DNA of 33,167 nt from Desulfobacteraceae bacterium RAAP-1. GTDB taxonomy: Bacteria; Desulfobacterota; Desulfobacteria; Desulfobacterales; Desulfatirhabdiaceae. The notes below the pieces were generated by a model. That model made no database searches, was not told the origin of the DNA, and was given only the letters and a program-made list of their open reading frames with translations. The translations under genes were made by a program, and so were the position numbers. This document shows, in pieces, positions 26,282-33,167 of this stretch (positions are counted from its first letter, which is position 1; every line of letters starts with the position of its first letter). Location: positions 1 to 33,167 of the forward strand of contig LKPX01000036.1 in NCBI GenBank assembly GCA_001443525.1. Reading direction: 5' to 3'.

Positions 26282-28279
26282 TTAATATCCGAGTATGCGA
26301 AGATTGAATAATTTCAGGGAGCCTGTGTTTCCCGGCCAACAGTCCACGACTTTGAGCGTCCAGGTTCCCTTGCTTTTTTCACCGAAAAAGGCGTTGCTTG
26401 CCAAAAGCACCCCGTTTGTGGCATTCAGTCCGGTTTGTACGGCGCTTCCGATGTTGAGCAGGATGCTTCGGGCGCCGCTCGGCGACGTGATTTCGATGCC
26501 TACTTCACGGGTATCGGGATGATCTGTGGCAACCATCACCATGAGATTTTCAATGGTCATGTCATCCGCCACATCGATGGTTTTAGATACGCCCGCAGCG
26601 CTGTTGTCCGGAATTGCCACCGGATCAAACGCCGCGCCATAAATCTTGTCGCTGAGAGCCGGCAGACTATTCGCCTGATAGGTTCTGGCCAGAGCGACGG
26701 CCGCATCCACATCGATTGCGCCAAACCCGTACCAGTTATGAAAATGAAATCCGGCGGCGTTGGTAATCCAGCCCTGGCTGGCAATATAATCGCTTCCGTT
26801 GATATTGACGGTGACAAGCGCTCCGGGTGAATCAGGATCGTTTTTCCTTGCAGTTTTGGCGAGGATATACTTGACATCGCGCCGGGTGAGGTTCGGATTT
26901 GCCTGAAGTATCAGCGCAATGGCGCCGGATGCGGCGGGCGCCGCAGCGGACGTGCCATCGAACGCGCTGGTATAGTTGCAGTTCGGGTTATATGTGGCAT
27001 CTCCGGTTTCAAATGAATTGGAAGGATCTGTCAGATTTTTCTGGCTGTATCCTTTGTCGCACCCGCTCCGGTCGGTTGTCAGAATGCCAGGGGAAGTTTT
27101 GCCGCTTTCACCGCCGGGCGCGCACACCCACAGGTTCGATCCTGCCGTCGAATAAGACGCTCTGACGCCGTTTGCGTTGTAAGCGCCAACGGTGATCACT
27201 TCCGGACGGGATTGTTCTTCCTCTGCATCGGCATTCTGGCAGGTGAGATCGCTCCTGCCGTATTTCTGCTTATCAGTGCAGCGATAGGTGTAACTGGTCT
27301 GTCCAGACTTGATCTCCATATCCTGGAAACCATTGCCGGATGATTTGACATAAATGGCGCCCTTACCGCCGCGAAGCGTCGATGACACTTTTTCGTAAAA
27401 GTTTCGCATGGAATCTGACAGCGCCGTGTAGGAAAGACCGTCATCTCCATAGCTCATATTGAAAATATCCACGTTCTGAGACCGGGCGTTTCCTCCCAAC
27501 GATTCAATAGCGTTTTGCTCTGTTTGGGCTTCCAGATAATTGAATCCTTTAAGCGACGTGTTCGGTGCGACCCCGCGACCCCCGACGCCGTTCATGGCGA
27601 CTGCTGCGGCGATTCCGGCTACGCTGGTACCGTGATCGCCATCCGTCTTGCTGTAAGCGGGGTCCGTGGTGCCATTCAGAAAGTTGTAAGAGCCGTTGGG
27701 AATGACGTTGGCCTTGAGATCTTCATGGGCGATTTCAAGACCGTAATCGACAATGGCCATGATGATTCCCGCTCCGGTCAACCGGCTGGCCATGGCCTGC
27801 GTCATGTGAAGATCTTCTCCGGGGGTTCCGGCCCCTGTGGAAAACGTGGTCTGGCCTGTGTTGCTGATATGCCACTGAAAGGGAAACAGCGGATCGCCTG
27901 ATGTTCCGGCAAAAGTCGTCGTATCCATTTTCCAGGTCAGATCCGGAACATAATTGAGAGTGAAGCTATAGTTGTAATTCATGAAATCCGCACAACATAC
28001 CTTGATTGCCAGATCGCTGCCCACCGGAATACAGTTTGAAGCGCCGGATGGCGCCTGTTTGAACGTGGAGGTATCCATTTTCCACAAAAAATTCGATCCA
28101 TCCTGAGAAAAATTGAGCTTGAAGGTATAAGCGATACCCTGATATTCCACACAGGGGGTCATGCTCAAGTCGCTGTTTAGCAGAATACACCCCGTACTGC
28201 ATGCGGCAAAAGAAGAGGATGAATGGCCGATCATTAAAACCGACAGCAGAACAAAGACTTTAAGAATGTGTGGCTTCAT
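26282..28279 (-). CDS. Secreted kexin-like subtilase with P domain and N-terminal tandem repeats
   Basis: The 665-residue precursor has a signal peptide (about 1-25); Cys27 follows FAA, so lipid attachment is possible but the lipobox is poor. Residues about 31-75 and 83-125 are two copies of a Cys-containing unit ending WKMDTSTF and WKMDTTTF. The peptidase S8 domain starts at FPFQWHISNTGQ. Catalytic residues are Asp178 (VDYG), His216 (GDHGTSVAG) and Ser444 (DGTSAAAP), with oxyanion Asn316 (SSGNGF). A proprotein-convertase P domain (about 560-665; IEITSPSG, GTWTLKVVD) ends the protein. No propeptide domain is present in this chain. AAGGAA precedes the ATG. It is active outside the cytoplasm; substrate unknown. 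Confidence 0.93.
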   Translation of the reverse strand: MKPHILKVFVLLSVLMIGHSSSSFAACSTGCILLNSDLSMTPCVEYQGIAYTFKLNFSQDGSNFLWKMDTSTFKQAPSGASNCIPVGSDLAIKVCCADFMNYNYSFTLNYVPDLTWKMDTTTFAGTSGDPLFPFQWHISNTGQTTFSTGAGTPGEDLHMTQAMASRLTGAGIIMAIVDYGLEIAHEDLKANVIPNGSYNFLNGTTDPAYSKTDGDHGTSVAGIAAAVAMNGVGGRGVAPNTSLKGFNYLEAQTEQNAIESLGGNARSQNVDIFNMSYGDDGLSYTALSDSMRNFYEKVSSTLRGGKGAIYVKSSGNGFQDMEIKSGQTSYTYRCTDKQKYGRSDLTCQNADAEEEQSRPEVITVGAYNANGVRASYSTAGSNLWVCAPGGESGKTSPGILTTDRSGCDKGYSQKNLTDPSNSFETGDATYNPNCNYTSAFDGTSAAAPAASGAIALILQANPNLTRRDVKYILAKTARKNDPDSPGALVTVNINGSDYIASQGWITNAAGFHFHNWYGFGAIDVDAAVALARTYQANSLPALSDKIYGAAFDPVAIPDNSAAGVSKTIDVADDMTIENLMVMVATDHPDTREVGIEITSPSGARSILLNIGSAVQTGLNATNGVLLASNAFFGEKSKGTWTLKVVDCWPGNTGSLKLFNLRILGY

Positions 28280-28400
28280 AAGTTCGTTCCTTGTGTTTCA
28301 AAAATTCGGATGGGAATCTGGATACAACGGCAAGACAGGATGGCTATCGCAGTGATAGATGATCGCCTTTACGAAGATTCTTCCATAATGTCAAGTCATA

Positions 28401-28416
28401 TTTTACGAAGCCATCA
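28401..28416 (+). repeat. Right-end fragment of the palindromic repeat
   Basis: TTTTACGAAGCCATCA matches the right terminus and flank (TTTTTACGAAGCCGTCAA) of the copies at 28600-28662 and 28683-28821 with one difference. No element body precedes it. Confidence 0.5.
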
Positions 28417-28599
28417 TTGTTATTTCAGAAATTAATCCGTTCGGAGTTATCACGACATCGCCCCTGAACTCTGCCGGAGCAAATTCGATTATTTCGACGC
28501 CGGGTTTCTGACGTCCACCAAATAGAAGCAAAAATCTGAAAAATGTTCTGGAAATTGCCCTGGAAAACGGATATACGCTGATTTCGAGCTGGAAAATTT

Positions 28600-28662
28600 C
28601 GTGCTTGCCGTACGCTGCAATGACGAAGGATGCAGTACAACGCAGCATGCAGACTTTTTACG
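28600..28662 (+). repeat. Palindromic repeat, right-half copy B'
   Basis: From the right arm of the central hairpin (GTACGCTGCAATGACGAAGG) to the terminus GACTTTTTACGAA this matches the full copies with few changes. The left half is missing; sequence similarity fades at the left hairpin arm. The outer flank GCCGTCAA is the same as in copy B, which starts 20 bp further on. Confidence 0.8.
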
Positions 28663-28682
28663 AAGCCGTCAATTTTGATGCC

Positions 28683-28821
28683 TTCGTAAAAAGTCGATTT
28701 TCGGACGGCTTTGTAAAATGTTCGCAGGCAAGGCGTGCAAATCCTGAGGAATGAAGCGTACTTGTCGTACGCTGCAATGACGAAGGATGCAGCACAACGC
28801 AGCATGCGGACTTTTTACGAA
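28683..28821 (+). repeat. Palindromic repeat, complete copy B (139 bp)
   Basis: This copy is bounded by exact 13-bp terminal inverted repeats, TTCGTAAAAAGTC at 28683-28695 and GACTTTTTACGAA at 28809-28821. Inside are an internal near-copy of the end (GGACGGCTTTGTAAAATG), the hairpin GCGTAC-TTGTC-GTACGC extended by imperfect pairing, and a second potential hairpin around GATGC..GCATGC. There is no coding capacity. It is the reference copy for the family in this window and ends 29 bp before the glucan synthase start codon. Confidence 0.9.
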
Positions 28822-28850
28822 GCCGTCAATCTTACTTTGAAGGCAGTTAC

Positions 28851-31490
28851 ATGAAACGCGTCAATTTCTTGATATGTATTGCTATTGCTGTGGTATGCGT
28901 CAGCTTCTGGGCGCTGATAAACCGTCCGGAGCAGGAACCGCCCTGGCCTTCCCGCATCCAGGGTTTTTCTTTTTCGCCGTTCCGGGAAGGGGAAAGCTCA
29001 ATTACCGGTCCTTATCCCACCGAAACGGAGATCGATGCGGATCTGGCGCTGCTGTCCAATAAAACCTATGCGGTGCGTACTTATTCCGTTCAGGGCACAT
29101 TGGCCAAGATTCCTGCTATGGCCCGAAAATACAAGCTGAATGTAGCGCTGGGTGCATGGATCAGCAAGGATATGGAAAGAAACGAGGCGGAAGTCACATC
29201 GGTCATCCAGCTGGCCTGTGAAAACTGGCGCAACGTGGTACGCGTGGTTGTGGGCAACGAGTCCCTGTTACGCAACGACGTCACTGTGGAACAGATCACA
29301 GGTTATCTCGACAGGGTAAGGGCTGGCATCCGTGCTGCGGGTATCACAACGCCGGTCAGCACCGCCGAACCATGGCATGTTTGGTTCAAGCATCCGGAGC
29401 TTGGCGAGCATGTGGACTATGTCGCCACTCATATGCTGCCTTATTGGGAAGGCATTCCGCTGGACCATGCCGTGGATTATGTGGTGGAGCATGTCAATCT
29501 GCTGAAGGAAACGTTTCCGGACAAGCCCATCGTTATTACCGAAGTAGGCTGGCCCAGTAACGGTCGTACCCGTCATCTGGCAGTTGCATCGCCGGCTGCG
29601 GAAGCGACGTTTCTAAGGCGTTTTCTGGCGCGGGCGGAACAGGAAAAATACATTTACTACGTCATGGAAGCCTTCGATCAGCCCTGGAAAGCCGCTTCCG
29701 AAGGTGCGGTAGGCGCGTACTGGGGCGTCTATGACGTGAACCGCCATCCCAAATTCGCCTTCACCTCTCCTGTCGTAAATATTCCGCAATGGCGGTCACT
29801 GGCCGCCATATCGGTGGGAATCGCTATCATCACTTTTACGCTGCTGCTGATTGACAGCCAGACCCTCCAAAAGCGGGGCCGCAGCTTTCTGGCGCTCATT
29901 GCTTTTGGCGCGGCGACCGCCGGCGTGTGGATTGTTTACAGCTATTCCCGTCAGTATCTGACGGTTTCCACCGTGCTTGTCGGACTGCTGATGGTCATCG
30001 GCATGATCGGCGTCGTGACGGTTCTGCTGGCCGAAGCCCACGAATGGGCGGAAGCCATCTGGGTAAGCCGCTGGCGTCGGCCCTTTACCCCGGTTTTGAT
30101 TCCTGACGAGGATATGCCGATGGTGTCGGTTCATGTACCGGCGTACAACGAACCTCCGGACATGCTGATCGAAACCCTCAATGCGCTGGCGGCGCTGGAT
30201 TATCCGCGTTTTGAAGTGCTGGTTATTGACAACAATACCCATGACCCGAATGTCTGGCAGCCGGTTCAGGCGCACTGTGAAAAGTTAGGCGGCCGGTTCC
30301 GTTTTTTTCACGTGGATCCGCTGGCAGGGTTCAAGGCGGGCGCGCTCAATTTCGCCATGGCCCATACGGCTGCCGAAGCGTCTGTGATAGCGGTTATCGA
30401 CAGCGATTATATTGTGGCGCCCAACTGGCTGCGGGATCTGGCTACACAGTTTGTCAAATCTTCCGTGGCCATTGTTCAGGCGCCGCAGGATTACCGCGAT
30501 GACAGCGACAATATGTTCAAGGCCATGTGTTATGCTGAATACAGAGGATTCTTTTATATCGGCATGATAACCCGCAACGAGCGTAACGCCATCATCCAGC
30601 ATGGCACGATGACCATGGTGCGCAAATCCGTGCTGGAGGAGGTCGGAGGATGGGCTGAATGGTGCATCACCGAAGATGCGGAACTGGGGCTGAAAATTTT
30701 CGAAAAAGGATATGAAGCCGTCTATATCGCTCAGAGCTACGGCAAAGGCGTTATGCCCGACACCTTTATCGACTTTAAAAAGCAGCGGTTCCGCTGGGCT
30801 TACGGAGCGGTGCGGATCATGCGCCATCACGCCCGTACGCTGCTTTTGCCTGGTGGTTCCCGATTGACATGGGGGCAGCGCTATCACTTTATCGCCGGAT
30901 GGATTCCCTGGATGGCCGACAGTATCAATCTGCTGTTTACACTGGCGGCGCTGGCCTGGTCCATACTTATGTGCATGATGCCGCTGAAATTCGACCCGCC
31001 GCTGGTGATACTGTCTGTGATGCCGATGTCGCTTTTCATCTTCAAGGCGGCGAAAATGGTCTATTTATACCGCAACCGCGTCAAGGCCAATATCACGCAG
31101 ACACTGGCTTCCGCTTTGGCCGGGCTGTCTTTGTCCCATATTATTGCCAAAGCCATCCTTCAGGGTTTTTTCACACGGGGCGTTCCTTTTTTCCGGACGC
31201 CGAAGCTGGCCAGTTCCCATGCACTGTTTCATGCGCTGCAATCCGCACGGGAAGAAGGGCTGATCGCCCTGTCTCTATGGCTGTCCGTATTCGCCATAAC
31301 GATCCGTCAGGGGACGGACACCCCGGATGAACTCATGTGGATCATGGTGCTGGTCATACAATCCATTCCGTATCTGGCAGCCGTGGTTATGGCGGTCATC
31401 AGCGGTTTTTCCAGGGTGCCGGCCCGCATCATCGGGCAGATGACGGAAACGCCTTCCGTGATTCAGGAGCCCAAGCCAACTGAAGGCTGA
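28851..31490 (+). CDS. GH17-GT2 fusion, NdvB-like beta-glucan synthase/transglycosylase
   Basis: The protein has 879 residues. An N-terminal anchor (about 4-23) is followed by a GH17 beta-1,3-glucanase/transglycosylase domain (about 35-305) with acid/base Glu137 (VVGNES) and nucleophile Glu231 (ITEVGWPSNG). Two or three membrane helices lead to a GT2 synthase domain with VHVPAYNEPP, D-S-D at 517-519, T-E-D at 607-609 and QRFRW at 645-649, then more membrane helices. The plan matches NdvB-type proteins of Bradyrhizobium and Pseudomonas aeruginosa that make (cyclic) beta-glucans: GT2 polymerises on the inner face and GH17 remodels on the outer face. GAAGG precedes the ATG. There are no polysaccharide genes next to it. 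Confidence 0.92.
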   Translation: MKRVNFLICIAIAVVCVSFWALINRPEQEPPWPSRIQGFSFSPFREGESSITGPYPTETEIDADLALLSNKTYAVRTYSVQGTLAKIPAMARKYKLNVALGAWISKDMERNEAEVTSVIQLACENWRNVVRVVVGNESLLRNDVTVEQITGYLDRVRAGIRAAGITTPVSTAEPWHVWFKHPELGEHVDYVATHMLPYWEGIPLDHAVDYVVEHVNLLKETFPDKPIVITEVGWPSNGRTRHLAVASPAAEATFLRRFLARAEQEKYIYYVMEAFDQPWKAASEGAVGAYWGVYDVNRHPKFAFTSPVVNIPQWRSLAAISVGIAIITFTLLLIDSQTLQKRGRSFLALIAFGAATAGVWIVYSYSRQYLTVSTVLVGLLMVIGMIGVVTVLLAEAHEWAEAIWVSRWRRPFTPVLIPDEDMPMVSVHVPAYNEPPDMLIETLNALAALDYPRFEVLVIDNNTHDPNVWQPVQAHCEKLGGRFRFFHVDPLAGFKAGALNFAMAHTAAEASVIAVIDSDYIVAPNWLRDLATQFVKSSVAIVQAPQDYRDDSDNMFKAMCYAEYRGFFYIGMITRNERNAIIQHGTMTMVRKSVLEEVGGWAEWCITEDAELGLKIFEKGYEAVYIAQSYGKGVMPDTFIDFKKQRFRWAYGAVRIMRHHARTLLLPGGSRLTWGQRYHFIAGWIPWMADSINLLFTLAALAWSILMCMMPLKFDPPLVILSVMPMSLFIFKAAKMVYLYRNRVKANITQTLASALAGLSLSHIIAKAILQGFFTRGVPFFRTPKLASSHALFHALQSAREEGLIALSLWLSVFAITIRQGTDTPDELMWIMVLVIQSIPYLAAVVMAVISGFSRVPARIIGQMTETPSVIQEPKPTEG

Positions 31491-31590
31491 TATCTTAAAG
31501 AAAGTTGCCGGCCTGTGTGATGTTGGCTTGGGATATAGACATTATCCTGTATGTCGTTTTATGGGAGTAACCAACTGACTCAAGGACGCA

Positions 31591-32913
31591 TCATATCCTG
31601 AAAAAAGATTCATCAAATTCCGGTTTGCCTTCATAACGACTCATAAAAAGGCCGGGGAGGGCATCCATATTGTCGAACAAACCCGCGTCCACATCGATGC
31701 CGGCCTGATGCAGTGCTTTCACGATGTCGGCAAGCTTTGGCGGGCATCCTTTTACGGCGATGAGTTCCTGGATATCCGGATTATCCTTGTTGGCTTTATA
31801 CATACATTTACCCAGCAGGATGGTTTTTTTCATGCCGGGCGTCGGCTTCATGAATTTTCCGGTCAGAATCTCCACCTGATCCCAGGGCTGGCCTTTCCAG
31901 GCATACCGTATGGCAGTCAGGACCAGGCCATTGATGCTGGAGCAATAGGTGCACATGGAAAGATCGTATTTGCGGTAGGATAATCCCTGAATTCCCATTT
32001 TGGCCAGAGGCATGGGCAAGGAATTCATCGGGTCTTCAGAATACTGAAAGTCGTATTCATGACGGGATGTCACAGAAGCCAGCGGCTCTCCGACAATGGA
32101 TATGGCTGATACATCTGCCGGAATTCCTTTCCTGGAAGCCGCACTTACCAGATAAGGCACATCAGCCGGTGAATGCCCCAGCGCCGCCGCTGCCGTCATA
32201 TCCGCAGCCAGAACATCCGATGAGGCGATGAGGATATTGCTTCTTCGCATCTTGCCATCGAATCCGGGTCCGCGTTCATTGGTGAATATGCCGTCAATGA
32301 GGGTGAACATGGGAGGAAGCGGTTCGGCCAGACGTGCAACCATAGTATTGAGATTCATGCCTGGATCCATGCTGTGGCATTTTCTTCGGGATGCGATGTC
32401 TATGGTGCCTTTCAGGTTTTTAATTCCCAGACTGACAACAGTCTGGTTGTGGGTTTTCATCACCGGAAGGTTGACCACAAAATCGCAGTTCAGTATTTCG
32501 GTGCTGTAGCTCAACTGGATACCGTCCCCCAGATCCCTTTTTTCAAACGGACATTCCCAAAGATTGACAAAATTGACGCCGTAGCGCTGTTTCAATGTCT
32601 CATATCCGAGAGATTGGAATGCATGGGCGGCTGTCTGCTTATCCTTGGGATCCGTGACGATAATGCCTTCTCCGATGGTAATTTGTTCAACGCCTCTTTC
32701 TTTCAGCAGAATCACCATATCCTCGACGACTCGGGATGTTGTAATGACCCCCCACTTGGGAAAGGGAACGGTGCGCGTCCAGAAAACGATATTGGGTTTG
32801 ATAAATACCCTTGCATGAGGAGGAAGATGATCCAGGCCGCTGGAAAGCTCAACGGCTTTCCGGACGGACTCCTGCGGGGTTTCATAACGAACGATTGCAA
32901 CACAAGGTTTCAT
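31591..32913 (-). CDS. DUF362 protein with C-terminal four-cysteine motif
   Basis: The 440-residue protein starts at MKPCVAIVRY, with AGGAG about 10 nt upstream; a frame extension to 32961 is not supported. The DUF362 core includes VFIKPNIV, CDFVVNLPVMKTH, LGIKNLKG and LIDGIFTNERGPG. After residue 315 come Cys321-x2-Cys324 (MCTYCSS), Cys370 (GKCMY) and Cys390 (KGCPP). Four spaced cysteines with CxxC and GCPP could bind an iron-sulfur cluster or a metal, but the ligand is not proven. The function of DUF362 proteins is poorly known. It is transcribed toward the glucan synthase and has no partner gene in the window. The gap of 100 bp between the two genes shows no clear terminator. Confidence 0.88.
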   Translation of the reverse strand: MKPCVAIVRYETPQESVRKAVELSSGLDHLPPHARVFIKPNIVFWTRTVPFPKWGVITTSRVVEDMVILLKERGVEQITIGEGIIVTDPKDKQTAAHAFQSLGYETLKQRYGVNFVNLWECPFEKRDLGDGIQLSYSTEILNCDFVVNLPVMKTHNQTVVSLGIKNLKGTIDIASRRKCHSMDPGMNLNTMVARLAEPLPPMFTLIDGIFTNERGPGFDGKMRRSNILIASSDVLAADMTAAAALGHSPADVPYLVSAASRKGIPADVSAISIVGEPLASVTSRHEYDFQYSEDPMNSLPMPLAKMGIQGLSYRKYDLSMCTYCSSINGLVLTAIRYAWKGQPWDQVEILTGKFMKPTPGMKKTILLGKCMYKANKDNPDIQELIAVKGCPPKLADIVKALHQAGIDVDAGLFDNMDALPGLFMSRYEGKPEFDESFFRI

Positions 32914-33033
32914 GGCACGATAATCTCCTGTTTGATTGTATCCGGGGCAGCTTCGAGTCACTCCGGACTTTTGTTTTTTTCTCCCGGACGTTTGTCACAC
33001 GAGAGGGAAATAACCGCAACGACTTTTGATGCT

Positions 33034-33167
33034 CTCGTAAAAAGTCGAATTTCGGACGGCTTTGTAAAAAGTTCGCAGGCAAGGCGCGCAAATCCTGAGG
33101 AATGAAGCGTACTTGTGGTACGCTGCAATGACGAAGGATGCGGCGCAACGCAGCATGCGGACTTTTT
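33034..33167 (+). repeat. Palindromic repeat, copy C (cut by window end)
   Basis: This copy begins with TCGTAAAAAGTCG and carries the same body as copy B, with hairpin GCGTAC-TTGTG-GTACGC. It reaches the right terminal GGACTTTTT at the window edge. It lies upstream of the DUF362 gene, about 120 bp from its start. Orientation is opposite to copy A at the left edge. Confidence 0.88.

Larger units (their letters stand above)
28280..28850. other. Gene-free stretch of 571 bp with repeat copies
   Basis: No convincing gene is present between the divergent protease and glucan-synthase genes. It holds one full repeat (28683-28821), a right-half copy (28600-28662) and a right-end fragment (28401-28416), all in the same orientation. 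Between about 28420 and 28595 lies sequence unlike the repeat. Read on the minus strand it contains an open stretch (including GVEIIEFAPAEFRGDVVITP) that could be a decayed coding remnant, but it has no ribosome-binding site and I do not recognise it. Promoters for both flanking genes must lie here; none stands out. Confidence 0.7.

Noticed and set aside
1-33167. CRISPR array, prophage, integrase or defence system
   Set aside because: No regularly spaced short repeats, cas genes, phage structural genes, integrases, toxin-antitoxin pairs or transposases were seen; the repeats present are scattered intergenic elements.

Overview
The window looks like the chromosome of a Gram-negative anaerobe of the Desulfobacterota (Desulfobacterales-like). 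This is inferred from gene order (ispE, tRNA-Gln, prs, rplY, pth; mfd, surA-type PPIase, recO; glyQ-glyS), a K+-independent H+-pumping pyrophosphatase, CarD, and a family of about 140-bp intergenic palindromic repeats. No 16S or other decisive marker is present, so the taxonomy is inference.

Layout. (1) 1-2484: trpE-trpG on the minus strand, overlapping by 4 bp (ATGA). They follow a leader with a short Trp-rich peptide (GWWRW), a 12-bp hairpin and an intrinsic terminator, which I read as a classical transcription attenuator. The operon continues off the left edge or ends at a repeat element abutting the trpG stop. (2) 2485-8019 (+): ispE, tRNA-Gln(UUG), prs, rplY (TTG start), pth and hppA, closed by a strong terminator. 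(3) 8218-14565 (+): CarD-family regulator, RluD-like pseudouridine synthase, plant-type dihydrodipicolinate reductase, soluble REC-REC-PAS-PAS-histidine kinase and a GT39-type membrane glycosyltransferase. (4) tRNA-Thr(CGU) on the minus strand, head-to-head with mfd. (5) 14891-25622 (+): mfd, SurA-like PPIase, recO, GHMP sugar kinase, glyQ, glyS, a small protein resembling the PC4 fold, and a nucleoside phosphorylase. (6) 25606-28279 (-): a secreted kexin-like subtilase with a P domain, followed 10 bp later by a secreted protein with a subtilisin-propeptide-like C-terminus. (7) 28280-28850: a gene-free stretch packed with repeat copies. (8) 28851-31490 (+): GH17-GT2 fusion beta-glucan synthase/transglycosylase (NdvB-like). 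(9) 31591-32913 (-): DUF362 protein with four C-terminal cysteines, then another repeat copy at the right edge.

Most genes are housekeeping: tryptophan synthesis, isoprenoid and PRPP supply, translation, coupled repair and glycyl-tRNA charging. The most distinctive locus is the protease/propeptide pair. The protease has no inhibitor-type propeptide; instead it carries two tandem about 45-residue units. A separate gene supplies a propeptide-like domain in trans. This matches the arrangement known for Aeromonas sobria serine protease and its external chaperone ORF2. Other points of interest are the trp attenuator, the structured repeat family with remnants at gene borders, and the plant-type DapB.
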